NCBI GenBank assembly: GCA_039591615.1 | Contig: JBDHDH010000001.1 | Location: 52,186-116,185 of the forward strand | DNA: 64,000 nt | Source of the DNA: JBDHDH01 sp039591615 | GTDB taxonomy: Bacteria > Gemmatimonadota > Gemmatimonadetes > Gemmatimonadales > GWC2-71-9 | Direction of reading: 5' to 3' | Made by a program: the position numbers and the translations under genes | The notes under the pieces: generated by a model | The model's input: the letters and a program-made list of their open reading frames with translations, nothing else | The model's database searches: none | Told to the model about the DNA's origin: nothing | Part shown: piece by piece, positions 36,199 to 44,718 of the stretch | How the letters are laid out: each line of letters starts with the position of its first letter | Position numbering within the stretch: position 1 is the stretch's first letter

Positions 36199-37121
36199 GA
36201 GTCCACGGGCGGGGGATCACCGACGGCCCGACGAACGGATCCCCCCACGCGCTCCAAGAATCGCTTGGCTTCGTCGGCGTCCACACCTCGGCGAACCATC
36301 ACGATGGCGAGCTTCACGCTCCCGCCTGCGTCATGGATGGCCCGCCGCGCCTCATCACGGTCGGCACCGCATGTCTCCATCACAATACGCTCACCGCGAT
36401 CCCGGAGCTTGTCGCTCCATGCCATGAGATCCACCATCAGATTGCCATATGCCCGGCCGGACCGAATCATGGCACCAGTGGTCAGCGTGTTGAGGGCGAG
36501 CTTGGTCGCCGTCCCCGCCTTCATCCTCGTGGAGCCAGTGATCGCCTCAGGCCCAACTCGCATCACGACGAGCACGTTGCAGAGGTCCACAAGATCAACC
36601 GGCGGATCCGTGCAGGTGACGAGGGCCGTCTGTGCTCCCACAGCCTCTGCTCGGTGAAGGGCAGCGGCCACGAAGGGCGTTGTGCCGCTGGCGGCGATCC
36701 CAACCACGACGTCTTGCGCCGACACGTCGTGTTCTTCCATCGCGAGCTCTCCGGCCCGCCGATCGTCCTCCGCACCCTCCTGGCTCCGCACGAGCGCGCG
36801 AGGCCCGCCCGCGATGATTCCCACAACCATCTCTGGAGGAGTACCGAACGTCGGTGGACACTCGGCTGCATCGAGCACACCCAAGCGACCGCTGGTGCCC
36901 GCTCCGACATAGACCAAGCGTCCCCCTCGACCGAAGGCCTCCACGACGAGATCCATGAGTCGAGCGAGCTCTTGGCGAGCACCGTGCAGGATAGCCGGAA
37001 CATTGCGGTCCTCTGCATTGATCAGATCGACGATCTCGAGCGAAGACGCCACGTCGATGCGGGCCGTACGCGGGTTCCGCTGCTCGGTGAGGCGAGGATC
37101 GCGAAAGTCAGGGCTGGACAT
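36195..37121 (-). CDS. murQ: N-acetylmuramic acid 6-phosphate etherase
   Basis: 308 residues from ATG 37121. It removes lactate from MurNAc-6-P to give GlcNAc-6-P. A SIS domain with VYVGAGTSGRLGVLDAAECPPTFG is the family signature; VGIAASGTTPFV and TGSTRMKAGTATKLALN are further conserved blocks, and a C-terminal UBA-like helix bundle is present. The frame runs up to 37163, but the MSSPDFRD start fits homologues. It lies directly upstream of anmK; divergent to the gamma-glutamyltransferase at 37183, with only 61 bases between. Confidence 0.96.
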   Translation of the reverse strand: MSSPDFRDPRLTEQRNPRTARIDVASSLEIVDLINAEDRNVPAILHGARQELARLMDLVVEAFGRGGRLVYVGAGTSGRLGVLDAAECPPTFGTPPEMVVGIIAGGPRALVRSQEGAEDDRRAGELAMEEHDVSAQDVVVGIAASGTTPFVAAALHRAEAVGAQTALVTCTDPPVDLVDLCNVLVVMRVGPEAITGSTRMKAGTATKLALNTLTTGAMIRSGRAYGNLMVDLMAWSDKLRDRGERIVMETCGADRDEARRAIHDAGGSVKLAIVMVRRGVDADEAKRFLERVGGSVRRAVGDPPPVDS

Positions 37122-37182
37122 AGCTTGAGCTCGACGCAAGGATAAGTTTCTGTGACCGCTCACCTGAGGTCAATGTCGAGAC

Positions 37183-38943
37183 ATGATACCCGTGCGAGCA
37201 CTCCATACAACCAGCGTCTGGGTGGCATTCCTATCCGTCGCGGCCTGTGTCCCACCGGTGCCCGAAGCCGTTGCCCCAAGTGTCGCGGCGCATCCCGCCT
37301 TCGTGCCGGCGGATTGGCCCTTGTTTGCCGAGGCCGAACCGGTCATGGGCTCAAACGCGATGGTCGTGTCTGGAAGCCCGATCGCCAGCAACGTCGGCGT
37401 GCAGATCCTGCAGGAGGGCGGGAATGCCGTGGACGCCGCCGTGGCTGTCGGGTTCGCCCTCGCCGTCGTGCATCCCGAGGCAGGCAATATCGGTGGCGGT
37501 GGCTTCATGGTGGTCCACCAGGCCGACGGAACGGCGATCACGCTGGACTTCAGGGAGACCGCGCCCGGGAAAGCGACCCGGGACATGTACGTCGACTCCG
37601 CTGGAAACATGACCGATCGGAGCGTGACGGGCCACCTCGCTGCCGGAGTCCCGGGAAGTGTCGCGGGGCTCACGGAGGCACACGCACGCTACGGGGGGCT
37701 CACGCTGGCCGAGGTCATGGAACCCGCGATTCGACTGGCTCGAGACGGGTTCATCCTGGATGAGTACCGGAGCAACTCCCTCGCCCGGGCCGCCGCGCGG
37801 CTCGAGATGTTCGAGATGTCGCTCAGGCAGTTCCTGCTCCCCAACGGGGAAGGACCCCCTCCGGGGACCCGCATGGTCCAGCGCGACCTCGCCAGGACGC
37901 TCCAGGCCATCGCTCGTGGCGGGCCACGAGCGTTTTACGAGGGTCGAACGGCCGATCTGATCGTGGCGGAGATGGAGCGCGGTGGAGGTCTAATAAGCAA
38001 GGACGATCTCGCGGCCTACCGACCCATCTGGCGTGAGCCCATCGCCATCACCTACCGCGGACACACGATTCACTCCATGCCGCCGTCCAGCTCCGGCGGC
38101 GTGACCATGGGTGAGATCCTCAACGTCCTCGAAGGATTCGATCCGCTCGCCGAGTTGGGCACCGCTGAGCACGTCCATCTGCTGGCCGAAGCGATGCGTC
38201 GCGCATTCGTGGACCGTAATCAATTCCTCGGCGATCCCGCGTTCGTCGACATGCCCATCGATCGGCTGCTGTCAAAGGAATACGCGGCCGAATTGCGACG
38301 AGGTATCCGGAGGGACCGCGCGACACCCACAGAGCTCGTCGACGCGCGGGTGAGCGATGGCCCCCAGACAACCCACTACTCGGTCGTGGATGAAGAGGGC
38401 AACGCCGTGAGCGTCACTACGACAATCAACTCCGGCTACGGGAGCGCCGTTACCGTAGCGGGCGCCGGGTTCCTCCTCAACAACGAGATGGACGATTTCA
38501 CGGGGGCGCCCGGTGTCCCGAACCAGTATGGTCTGGTTCAAGGAGAGGCCAACGCCATCGCTCCCGGCAAGCGCATGCTCTCGGCGATGACGCCGTCGAT
38601 CGTGGTGGATTCGCTGGGACGACTCCGGATGGTACTGGGCACACCTGGGGGACCCACCATCATCACAACCGTGACCCAGATCATCTCCAACGTGATCGAC
38701 CACGAACTCCCCCTCGACCAAGCCGTGGGCGCTCCCCGCATACACCACCAGGCACTCCCCGATCAGATCGCATACGAGCACAATGGGTTGCTTCCGAATG
38801 TCGTGGCTCGATTGCGCGCCATGGGACATACCCTGCATGAGCGCAGCGCCTTCAGCGGCGACGTCGCAGCGCTGATCCGGACGCCGACCGGATGGATTGG
38901 GGTAGCCGATCCGAGAAGAGGAGGAGGAGCGGCGGGATACTAG
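37183..38943 (+). CDS. ggt: Gamma-glutamyltransferase, lipoprotein
   Basis: 586 residues. The N-terminus has a short hydrophobic segment and lipobox VAAC (Cys about 22). The heavy chain begins AMVVSGSPIASNVGVQIL, with NIGGGGFMVV and the substrate Arg in DFRETAP. The light chain begins at the catalytic Thr of QTTHYSVVDEEGNAVS (about 395), where the precursor should self-cleave. SMTPSIV-type MTPSIVV and GTPGGPTIITTV follow. It hydrolyses or transfers gamma-glutamyl groups of glutathione in the periplasm. It is divergent from murQ-anmK. Confidence 0.95.
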   Translation: MIPVRALHTTSVWVAFLSVAACVPPVPEAVAPSVAAHPAFVPADWPLFAEAEPVMGSNAMVVSGSPIASNVGVQILQEGGNAVDAAVAVGFALAVVHPEAGNIGGGGFMVVHQADGTAITLDFRETAPGKATRDMYVDSAGNMTDRSVTGHLAAGVPGSVAGLTEAHARYGGLTLAEVMEPAIRLARDGFILDEYRSNSLARAAARLEMFEMSLRQFLLPNGEGPPPGTRMVQRDLARTLQAIARGGPRAFYEGRTADLIVAEMERGGGLISKDDLAAYRPIWREPIAITYRGHTIHSMPPSSSGGVTMGEILNVLEGFDPLAELGTAEHVHLLAEAMRRAFVDRNQFLGDPAFVDMPIDRLLSKEYAAELRRGIRRDRATPTELVDARVSDGPQTTHYSVVDEEGNAVSVTTTINSGYGSAVTVAGAGFLLNNEMDDFTGAPGVPNQYGLVQGEANAIAPGKRMLSAMTPSIVVDSLGRLRMVLGTPGGPTIITTVTQIISNVIDHELPLDQAVGAPRIHHQALPDQIAYEHNGLLPNVVARLRAMGHTLHERSAFSGDVAALIRTPTGWIGVADPRRGGGAAGY

Positions 38944-38945
38944 CC

Positions 38946-39013
38946 AGCAGAAGGGGCAGGAACGGCAGGGGCTTGCAGGTATCTCCTGCCGCCTCTTCTG
39001 CCTCCCTGCCCCT
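38946..39013. terminator. Long hairpin between convergent ggt and lipoprotein genes
   Basis: AGGGGCAGG (38952-38960) pairs with CCTGCCCCT (39005-39013), with further GCAGG/CCTGC pairing inside. No strong T run is present. The position between two convergent genes suggests termination or transcript protection. Confidence 0.4.
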
Positions 39014-39040
39014 CTGGCCCTCGGCGAGGTCAGGCCGGGG

Positions 39041-39826
39041 TTACGTCGCTAATGGCTCCAGCACCATCGGTGAGGTGAGGACGATCCGGATCAGCCCGCC
39101 CGCGGGCAACACCAAATCGCTTCCCTTGGTGGCGACCGCGACTCCGGCGCCAGCTGCCGCTCCTGCGGCACCGCCGATGATGGCGCCCTTGGTGTTCTTA
39201 CCGATGAGCTTCCCGGCCACGGCCCCAACCACGGCACCGGCTCCGACCTTGGCAGCGTCCCCCGCCTTGAACTGATCGCCCTTCTTCTCGGCCGCCACGG
39301 TATCGCTCTGGGCATCCATCGCGTACGTCTGGCCGCCGAACGAGACGCGGTTGAACGCAAGCACCAACTTCCCTTGTCCGGGATCCATCTCCGTAATGGT
39401 CCCCGTGAACACGGCCCCTGCCGGGATCACAACCCTACCATCCGGGTTCTGCACAACGGCGGTGCCGGTGGCAGTGATGCGATCACCCACTTTGTGGGTG
39501 TCGTTGGTGATCGTGTCTGTCGACACCATGTCGATGCTGGTGCCGTTGGGCAACTGCATGGGCGCCGTCGCCTGGGCGACCGGTTTGGGCGGCGGCGACT
39601 GCGGTTGCACCGGCCTGGGCTCCGTGCGGCGCGTCGGCGCCGGCCGGCTCGGCGCGGTTTGCTGCTGCGGTGCTTGCGCCGGAGGCTGGTCGTCCAGGAC
39701 GGTGAGCGACTCTGCCGGCGCCAAGCTCAGATCCCGAGCCTCGTCGCTGGCGGGCTCGCCACCGCCGCACGCCCACACGAACGCGGCGGCCGCGACGGCC
39801 AAAGGTGCTTTGGGAATGTGAAGCAT
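39041..39826 (-). CDS. Proline-rich lipoprotein with glycine-zipper C-terminus
   Basis: 261 residues. Signal peptide with lipobox-like FVWAC (Cys about 20). A Pro/Gln/Ala-rich linker (about 45-90) spans toward a beta domain (about 95-180: LPNGTSIDMVSTDTITND, VVIPAGAVFTGTI) resembling the C-terminal fold of TrbI/VirB10-like or BcsD-type extenders, and a glycine-zipper (VGAGAVVGAVAGKLIGK and GGAAGAAAGAGVAVA, about 195-240) that may insert in a membrane. Function unknown; probably an outer-membrane-associated envelope protein. Assignment of the beta domain is only a resemblance. Confidence 0.75.
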   Translation of the reverse strand: MLHIPKAPLAVAAAAFVWACGGGEPASDEARDLSLAPAESLTVLDDQPPAQAPQQQTAPSRPAPTRRTEPRPVQPQSPPPKPVAQATAPMQLPNGTSIDMVSTDTITNDTHKVGDRITATGTAVVQNPDGRVVIPAGAVFTGTITEMDPGQGKLVLAFNRVSFGGQTYAMDAQSDTVAAEKKGDQFKAGDAAKVGAGAVVGAVAGKLIGKNTKGAIIGGAAGAAAGAGVAVATKGSDLVLPAGGLIRIVLTSPMVLEPLAT

Positions 39827-40271
39827 GTGTATCCTGCCTCCAGTTGCTGATCTCGTGGTGATCGTGTCGGGGGTTCCGGGGCGACCGAATCTGGGGCCTC
39901 AACGGCGGCCTCTCCGTAACCTGAGTCACACTTGCTCGATCCTCGACTGACCGCATGGCCAGCGCCCTCGGCGCTTCGCCGACCGGCCCCCGCCGTCAGA
40001 TCCGCCTCCTCCGAATGAGACGGACTCAGAGCGCTCTCCAAGCAGCCGCACAACCATGTAACTTGGGTAGCCATGGCCTGCAAGATCAAGTGAGGGTTGT
40101 GCCGGTCGACGCTTCAGGGTGGCATATCTCTCTGTGAAAGCATAAGTTAGGGTATTATGCAAAAAGTACGCTTCATTCGCGCTTCAACGCGTTTCCTCGA
40201 GCAACAAAGCACCATGAAGGGAGCGCCAGATCGGCGCTTCGCACCACGTCTTCTCCGGGGGGACTGTCCAG
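39827..40271. other. Intergenic region between divergent lipoprotein and aldolase genes
   Basis: 445 bases with no frame I can support. It has an inverted repeat GCACAACC ... GGTTGTGC spaced by about 35 bases near 40050-40103 and an AT-rich stretch with TATTAT (40153-40158) that could be the -10 element of the aldolase gene. No RNA gene was recognised. Confidence 0.5.
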
Positions 40272-41297
40272 ATGAGCCAGAGTGATCTCCACGATGTCGC
40301 CCAGAGGATGGTGGCGAAGGGCAAGGGCATCCTCGCCGCCGACGAGAGCTTTCCAACCATTGCCAAGCGCTTCAAGCAGATCGCCCTCGAATCGACCGAA
40401 GAGCACCGTCGCTTGTATCGCCAGATGCTATTCAGCACGCCGAACATGGGAAAGTACATCAGCGGTGTGATCATGTTCGACGAGACCCTCCGCCAGCAGG
40501 CACAGGACGGGACCCCGTTTCCGCAGGTCCTGACCAAGCAGGGGTCGATCCCCGGGATCAAGGTCGACAAAGGGGCGAAAGCGCTGGCCGGATTACCCGG
40601 TGAGAAGATCACCGAGGGGCTGGATGGCTTGCGGGATCGTCTCGCAGAGTATCGGGACCTCGGGGCCAAGTTCACCAAGTGGCGGGCTGTCATCACTATC
40701 GGCGATGGACTTCCCACGCGGTTCTGCATCGATGCGAACGCGCACGGTCTCGCTCGCTACGCGGCGCTGTCGCAGGAAGCAGGGTTGGTTCCCATCGTGG
40801 AACCTGAGGTCCTCATGGATGGTGACCACACGATTGAGCGATGTGCCGAGGTTACCGAAACTACCCTGACGAGCGTGTTCTTCCATCTCCACGCTCACCG
40901 CGTCTCGCTCGAAGGCATGCTCCTCAAGCCCAACATGGTGATCTCCGGGAAGGCGTGCTCAGTGCAGGGGGGTGTAGAGCAGGTAGCGGCGGCCACGGTG
41001 CAGACGCTACTTCGGGCGGTCCCGGCGGCGGTGCCGGGCATCGTGTTCCTGTCGGGCGGACAGAGCTCAACCGTCGCCACTGCGCACCTCAATGCCATGA
41101 ACGCTCTCGGCGATTACCCCTGGGAGCTCAGCTTCTCGTACGGGCGCGCCCTCCAGGATGAGGCACTGCGGCATTGGCGTGGGAAGAAGACAAACGTGAA
41201 GGCCGCTCAGCGTGCTTTCGCGCACCGCGCGAAGTGCGTCAGCGCGGCACGCTATGGAAAGTACACGCACGACATGGAGGTGAGTGTGGCCGCTTGA
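40272..41297 (+). CDS. Class I fructose-bisphosphate aldolase
   Basis: 341 residues. The N-terminus LAADESFPTIAKRF is the class I signature, with the Schiff-base Lys in GMLLKPNMVISG and the active-site GTPFPQVL / IPGIKVDKGAK loop. GQSSTVATAHLNAMNA is the phosphate-binding region and SYGRALQDEAL is conserved. It is the vertebrate-type (not DhnA) class I enzyme: cleaves fructose-1,6-bisphosphate into DHAP and glyceraldehyde-3-P without metal. It is monocistronic with a hairpin behind it. Assigned with high confidence; no class II gene occurs in the window. Confidence 0.95.
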   Translation: MSQSDLHDVAQRMVAKGKGILAADESFPTIAKRFKQIALESTEEHRRLYRQMLFSTPNMGKYISGVIMFDETLRQQAQDGTPFPQVLTKQGSIPGIKVDKGAKALAGLPGEKITEGLDGLRDRLAEYRDLGAKFTKWRAVITIGDGLPTRFCIDANAHGLARYAALSQEAGLVPIVEPEVLMDGDHTIERCAEVTETTLTSVFFHLHAHRVSLEGMLLKPNMVISGKACSVQGGVEQVAAATVQTLLRAVPAAVPGIVFLSGGQSSTVATAHLNAMNALGDYPWELSFSYGRALQDEALRHWRGKKTNVKAAQRAFAHRAKCVSAARYGKYTHDMEVSVAA

Positions 41298-41334
41298 GGA
41301 CGTAGGCCACCCCCCGGCTGTGCGGCTTGCTATT

Positions 41335-41370
41335 CGCCCATCCGCCGTCGCCCGATTCAGCGGATGGGCG
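41335..41370. terminator. Perfect 11-base hairpin between aldolase and ccdA
   Basis: CGCCCATCCGC (41335-41345) and GCGGATGGGCG (41360-41370) are exact inverted repeats with a 14-base loop, placed between convergent genes. T runs are absent on both sides, so strength is unknown. Confidence 0.45.
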
Positions 41371-41376
41371 AGCGTT

Positions 41377-42102
41377 CTATAGTCTCGATCGCAGGAATTC
41401 GGGCGTCAGCTCCTGGAGCCAACCGGCCAGAATCGCAAAGTATCCCGTTGCTAATAGGATGCCGACAAAGACGAGAATCGCGCCCGCGGCTTTTTCCGTC
41501 ACGCCGACATAACGACGGAATCTCTTGAACCATACCAAGAACTTCTCGATGGCCGCAGCGGCAATGAGGAACGGCACGGCGAGCCCCAGTGAGTAGGCCA
41601 GCAGGAGGATCACTCCCTGTCCCAGGCTCGCTTGCACGCTCGTGTAGGTGAGGATCGCACCGAGAATCGGGCCAATGCACGGCGTCCATCCTGCGCCGAA
41701 GGCCAGCCCCACCAGCGTGCTGCCCAGGTAGCCCACCGGCTTGTTTTGCACATGGATCCGCCGCTCTCGGGCGAGGGCGCCGAGGCGGAAGACCCCCAAC
41801 AGGTATAGGCCAAAGAGGATGATCAGCGCGCCGCCGATCCGCTCGAGCCACACCGAGTTCTGATTGAGGAATCGTCCGATCTGAGTCGCGGTGGCGCCCA
41901 GGGCCAGGAAGATCAACGTGAACCCGGCTATGAAGAAGAGCGCGTGGGTGAAAGCCACCCGCCGTCGGCTCTCGAGCTCGTCCAGCGACAGCCCTGTAAT
42001 GAAGGACACGTAGCTGGGCACCAGCGGGAGAACGCAGGGCGAGAGAAAGCTCAGCACCCCAGCCACGAACGCCACCACCAGACCGACGGATTCCGTCCCC
42101 AT
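41377..42102 (-). CDS. ccdA: CcdA-type thiol-disulphide transporter
   Basis: 241 residues with six membrane helices. The two redox cysteines are in LSPCVLPLVPSYVSF (helix 1) and GWTPCIGPILGAIL (helix 4), the pseudo-repeat signature of CcdA/DsbD membrane domains. It moves reducing power from cytoplasmic thioredoxin to periplasmic partners, for example in cytochrome c maturation. No periplasmic thioredoxin-like domain is fused or adjacent, so its partner lies elsewhere. It is 23 bases downstream of the agmatinase gene start's operon and read in the same direction. Confidence 0.92.
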   Translation of the reverse strand: MGTESVGLVVAFVAGVLSFLSPCVLPLVPSYVSFITGLSLDELESRRRVAFTHALFFIAGFTLIFLALGATATQIGRFLNQNSVWLERIGGALIILFGLYLLGVFRLGALARERRIHVQNKPVGYLGSTLVGLAFGAGWTPCIGPILGAILTYTSVQASLGQGVILLLAYSLGLAVPFLIAAAAIEKFLVWFKRFRRYVGVTEKAAGAILVFVGILLATGYFAILAGWLQELTPEFLRSRL

Positions 42103-42125
42103 GTTCGTTTCAGATAACCGGCTTC

Positions 42126-43082
42126 TTACTCGGCGGGTTCCTGCGGATCACGCTGCGTGAGGGCGTAAAAGGCGATCATCTTATAGACGAGCTTCGCCGC
42201 GAGCACATCGGGAGCCACTAGCCCCGGAATGGGGGCAAGCTCCATGACGTCGCACCCTACGACCTCCTTCTCACGGAAGACCCGCTCCAGGAGCAGCATC
42301 GTGGGGTACCACCAACCCCCACCGGGCTCTGGTGTTCCGGTGGACGGGACCAGCGCCGGATCGAAGTAATCAACGTCAACCGTAAGGTAGACCTTCTCGC
42401 CCAGAGCGGCCACGGCGCGATCGATCCACCCATCCTGTTGCAGCTCGTAGCCGAAGATCACGGGGATCCTCGAGGCGCGTACCAGACCTCGCTCCTCTTG
42501 GGTGATGGACCGAATCCCGACCGGTACCAGATTCACCCGGTCGTGTACCTGGTACATGGCACACGCGTGAGAGTGCGGCGTGCCTTCGTACTCGGCGCGC
42601 AGATCCGTATGGGCATCCAGCTGAAGAACGGAGAGCGCGCCCTCGTCAAGCCGTGCGGCATGCGCCAGAATCGCCGGGGCCGAAAGGCTGTGTTCTCCGC
42701 CAATCATGATGACAAACTTGCCGGCGTCCAGCAGCGCCTCGACCGCGCGGTGCACCTGCGCCAGTGCCTTCTCAGGACCTGCGTCGGACAGCACCAGCTC
42801 CGGCAGCGTGTGAACGCCCACCCGGTACGGCTCGAAGTCCAGCTCGTGATCGTAGGCTTCCAGGAACCGCGACGCGTGCAGGAGTCCCCGAGGCCCGTAC
42901 CGCGTCCCTGCCATGTAGGAAACCGTGGCCTCGTACGGGACGGGCAGAACCACAACAGGTGATCCTTGGAACGGCGCCTCGTCCGCTGGCAGTCCGAGGA
43001 AGGTATCGGGGGGAGCCCACGACAACTCGGCGAGATGTGGAGGGAGCTTCCCCGGGTTCCCGCGATCTCGGAACTCGTTCAC
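42126..43082 (-). CDS. speB: Agmatinase / ureohydrolase
   Basis: 318 residues, GTG start at 43082 overlapping the arginine decarboxylase stop by four bases (GTGA). Ureohydrolase manganese ligands are visible: GGEHSLS, LDAHTDLR and VDVDYFDPALVPSTGTPEPGG. The substrate loop includes SHACAMYQV. It should split agmatine to putrescine and urea. The frame extends to 43190 but inside the previous gene. Context with the pyruvoyl-dependent arginine decarboxylase makes agmatine the likely substrate over arginine. Confidence 0.94.
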   Translation of the reverse strand: MNEFRDRGNPGKLPPHLAELSWAPPDTFLGLPADEAPFQGSPVVVLPVPYEATVSYMAGTRYGPRGLLHASRFLEAYDHELDFEPYRVGVHTLPELVLSDAGPEKALAQVHRAVEALLDAGKFVIMIGGEHSLSAPAILAHAARLDEGALSVLQLDAHTDLRAEYEGTPHSHACAMYQVHDRVNLVPVGIRSITQEERGLVRASRIPVIFGYELQQDGWIDRAVAALGEKVYLTVDVDYFDPALVPSTGTPEPGGGWWYPTMLLLERVFREKEVVGCDVMELAPIPGLVAPDVLAAKLVYKMIAFYALTQRDPQEPAE

Positions 43083-43639
43083 CCGCAGAACACCACGGCC
43101 GCGACCACGGTCACCCATCGACCGTCGTCCTGCGCCTCGGCGGTGCAGCTGATATTGGTCGTCTCGACGATCTCCCCCGACAACAGCCACTGCTCCTTCC
43201 GCTGGTCCCAGGCTTCCTCAGGATCGAACGGCACACCGAGCACCGTCGCCAGCATGCTGGCGGCGAGGTCCTCAGCATAGTCCCCGGCGGGTTCCTTCCG
43301 TTGACCGAATGCGTGGTGCTCGGAGATATACCCGTGGTGATTGGGATCGGCGGGAATGGCGAGTCCGATCGCCGACGCCGCCAGCCGAGACGGCTCGTTC
43401 GTGGACGCCTCGGCGACAACCGCAAACACCACCTGTCCGGGCTGCAGCATCTTGATTCCGTCTTCCCAGGACACGAGCTGGCAGTGGGGCGGCCAGATCG
43501 AACTCACGCGCACGAGGTTGTATTGGGCGATTCGAGCATCTCGGAGGGCGAGCTCGAAGCTCGTCAACTTTTCCTTGTGACGACCCACGCCCTTCGTTAC
43601 GAAGGCTTTGCTGGGCACGAAGTTCCGTGGATCTAGCAC
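43079..43639 (-). CDS. Pyruvoyl-dependent arginine decarboxylase
   Basis: 186 residues. The family signature is present: FVTKGVGRHKEKLTSFELAL at the N-terminus and RVSSIWPPHCQL, where the Ser-Ser site (about residues 45-46) is expected to self-cleave to make the pyruvoyl group. VFAVVAEASTNEPSRLAASAIG and HHGYISEHHAFGQ are further conserved blocks. It converts arginine to agmatine without PLP. Its start overlaps the Fur-family gene by seven bases, and its stop overlaps agmatinase: a three-gene unit. Confidence 0.94.
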   Translation of the reverse strand: MLDPRNFVPSKAFVTKGVGRHKEKLTSFELALRDARIAQYNLVRVSSIWPPHCQLVSWEDGIKMLQPGQVVFAVVAEASTNEPSRLAASAIGLAIPADPNHHGYISEHHAFGQRKEPAGDYAEDLAASMLATVLGVPFDPEEAWDQRKEQWLLSGEIVETTNISCTAEAQDDGRWVTVVAAVVFCG

Positions 43640-44145
43640 CGAGTTGGATCCTCGCGTCGTGTGGTTCTCGCCTCGAGCGTGACCGCGTCACGCCGCTGAC
43701 AATCTTGACAGACCCCATAGATCTCGAGACGATGGTGGTGGTACCGGAAGCCGTACTCGTCGGCGATCAACGATTTCATTCGCTCCAACCGCTCGCTGGA
43801 GAACTCCACCACTTTGCCGCATTCGATACAGAGGAGATGCTCGTGGTGGCTCAGCGGTGCGAGGGGCTCGTACCGCTTGAACCCCTCTCCGAAGTCGTGT
43901 TGTTGAACGACCCCAGCATCCAGAAGCAAATCGAGCGTGCGGTAGATCGTCGCCTTCCCGACCGGCACGCCGCGGGCCCGGAGGGTCCGTTCGATATCAC
44001 CTACCGACAGGTGCATCTCGGCAATTAGAATCGTCTCGGCGATGGCGTCACGCTGATGCGTGACAGGAAGATTGTGATCCCGAAGATAAGCTCGGAACGT
44101 GTCCAGGAGCGCCGTACCGTCAACTTTCGGGGGCGGGCTCGTCAC
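43633..44145 (-). CDS. Fur-family transcriptional regulator
   Basis: 170 residues from GTG 44145 (GGAG eight bases upstream). N-terminal winged helix (LPVTHQRDAIAETI ... VGKATIYRTLDLLLDAGVV), then the metal domain with SHHEHLLCIECGKVVEF, the CxxC pair CIEC and a second CQDC, plus the His cluster FRYHHHRLEI. Both structural Zn cysteine pairs are present. It may sense iron, zinc, manganese or peroxide; which is not shown. It heads the arginine decarboxylase-agmatinase operon and may regulate it. Confidence 0.9.
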   Translation of the reverse strand: MTSPPPKVDGTALLDTFRAYLRDHNLPVTHQRDAIAETILIAEMHLSVGDIERTLRARGVPVGKATIYRTLDLLLDAGVVQQHDFGEGFKRYEPLAPLSHHEHLLCIECGKVVEFSSERLERMKSLIADEYGFRYHHHRLEIYGVCQDCQRRDAVTLEARTTRREDPTRC

Positions 44146-44530
44146 CGGCGTCTCCGTACCAGGTCTCCGCTGGAATCTCGAGGGGCGGCTCCAATTCTCC
44201 GGCGCGCTCCTGCACCCCGGCAATCACCTCGTGGAGGATCCCCTCAGGCCCTTCTCCCACCTCTTCCACAGCGATCTTGTGCTGACCGCGCTCTGGCCCG
44301 CCGACAGCGATGACGTAGCTGGCCGTGTAGATCCTCCGTCGACCACCCTCCGCCCGCCGGGCGACCACCGCCGTGCCCCACTCCCGATCTTCGTGCCGCA
44401 GGGGCGCGAACAACCAGATGCTCTCGATGTCCTCCGGAGGGACGATCTCGGCGAGAGACGTCGCGACCTTCAGCCAGCCCACCCCGGACTGGGGCGGCCG
44501 TGTTATCCCGACTGGCGTGTCTCTCGCCAT
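44120..44530 (-). CDS. Conserved-looking hypothetical protein upstream of fur
   Basis: 136 residues from ATG 44530. Two beta segments (WLKVATSLAEIVPPEDIESIWLFAPLRHEDREWGTAVVARR and RRIYTASYVIAVGG) are followed by an acidic helical tail (KIAVEEVGEGPEGILHEVIAGVQERAGELEPP). It overlaps the Fur-family start by 26 bases, as expected for coupling. No known family recognised. Regular codon use and operon position suggest a real protein. Confidence 0.65.
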   Translation of the reverse strand: MARDTPVGITRPPQSGVGWLKVATSLAEIVPPEDIESIWLFAPLRHEDREWGTAVVARRAEGGRRRIYTASYVIAVGGPERGQHKIAVEEVGEGPEGILHEVIAGVQERAGELEPPLEIPAETWYGDAGDEPAPES

Positions 44531-44718
44531 CGCTCGACGTGAATCCACGAAACGGCCCTGAAACCCTGCGCGTTGGTCACGGCATCATATCCCCGGTGTG
44601 TCACGGGTCAGGAAGCTCGTTGACGACGGCGTCCTCGTGGTCGACGCACGAGCGCCGGTAGTGGACGTCATTGAGCAAGGCCGGGAAAATACCGGCGGTG
44701 GGTGAGCGTTTCAACCCG

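Noticed and set aside
40021..40103. Small RNA in the lipoprotein-aldolase gap
   Set aside because: Only one distant inverted repeat was seen, without a promoter or terminator to define a transcript.
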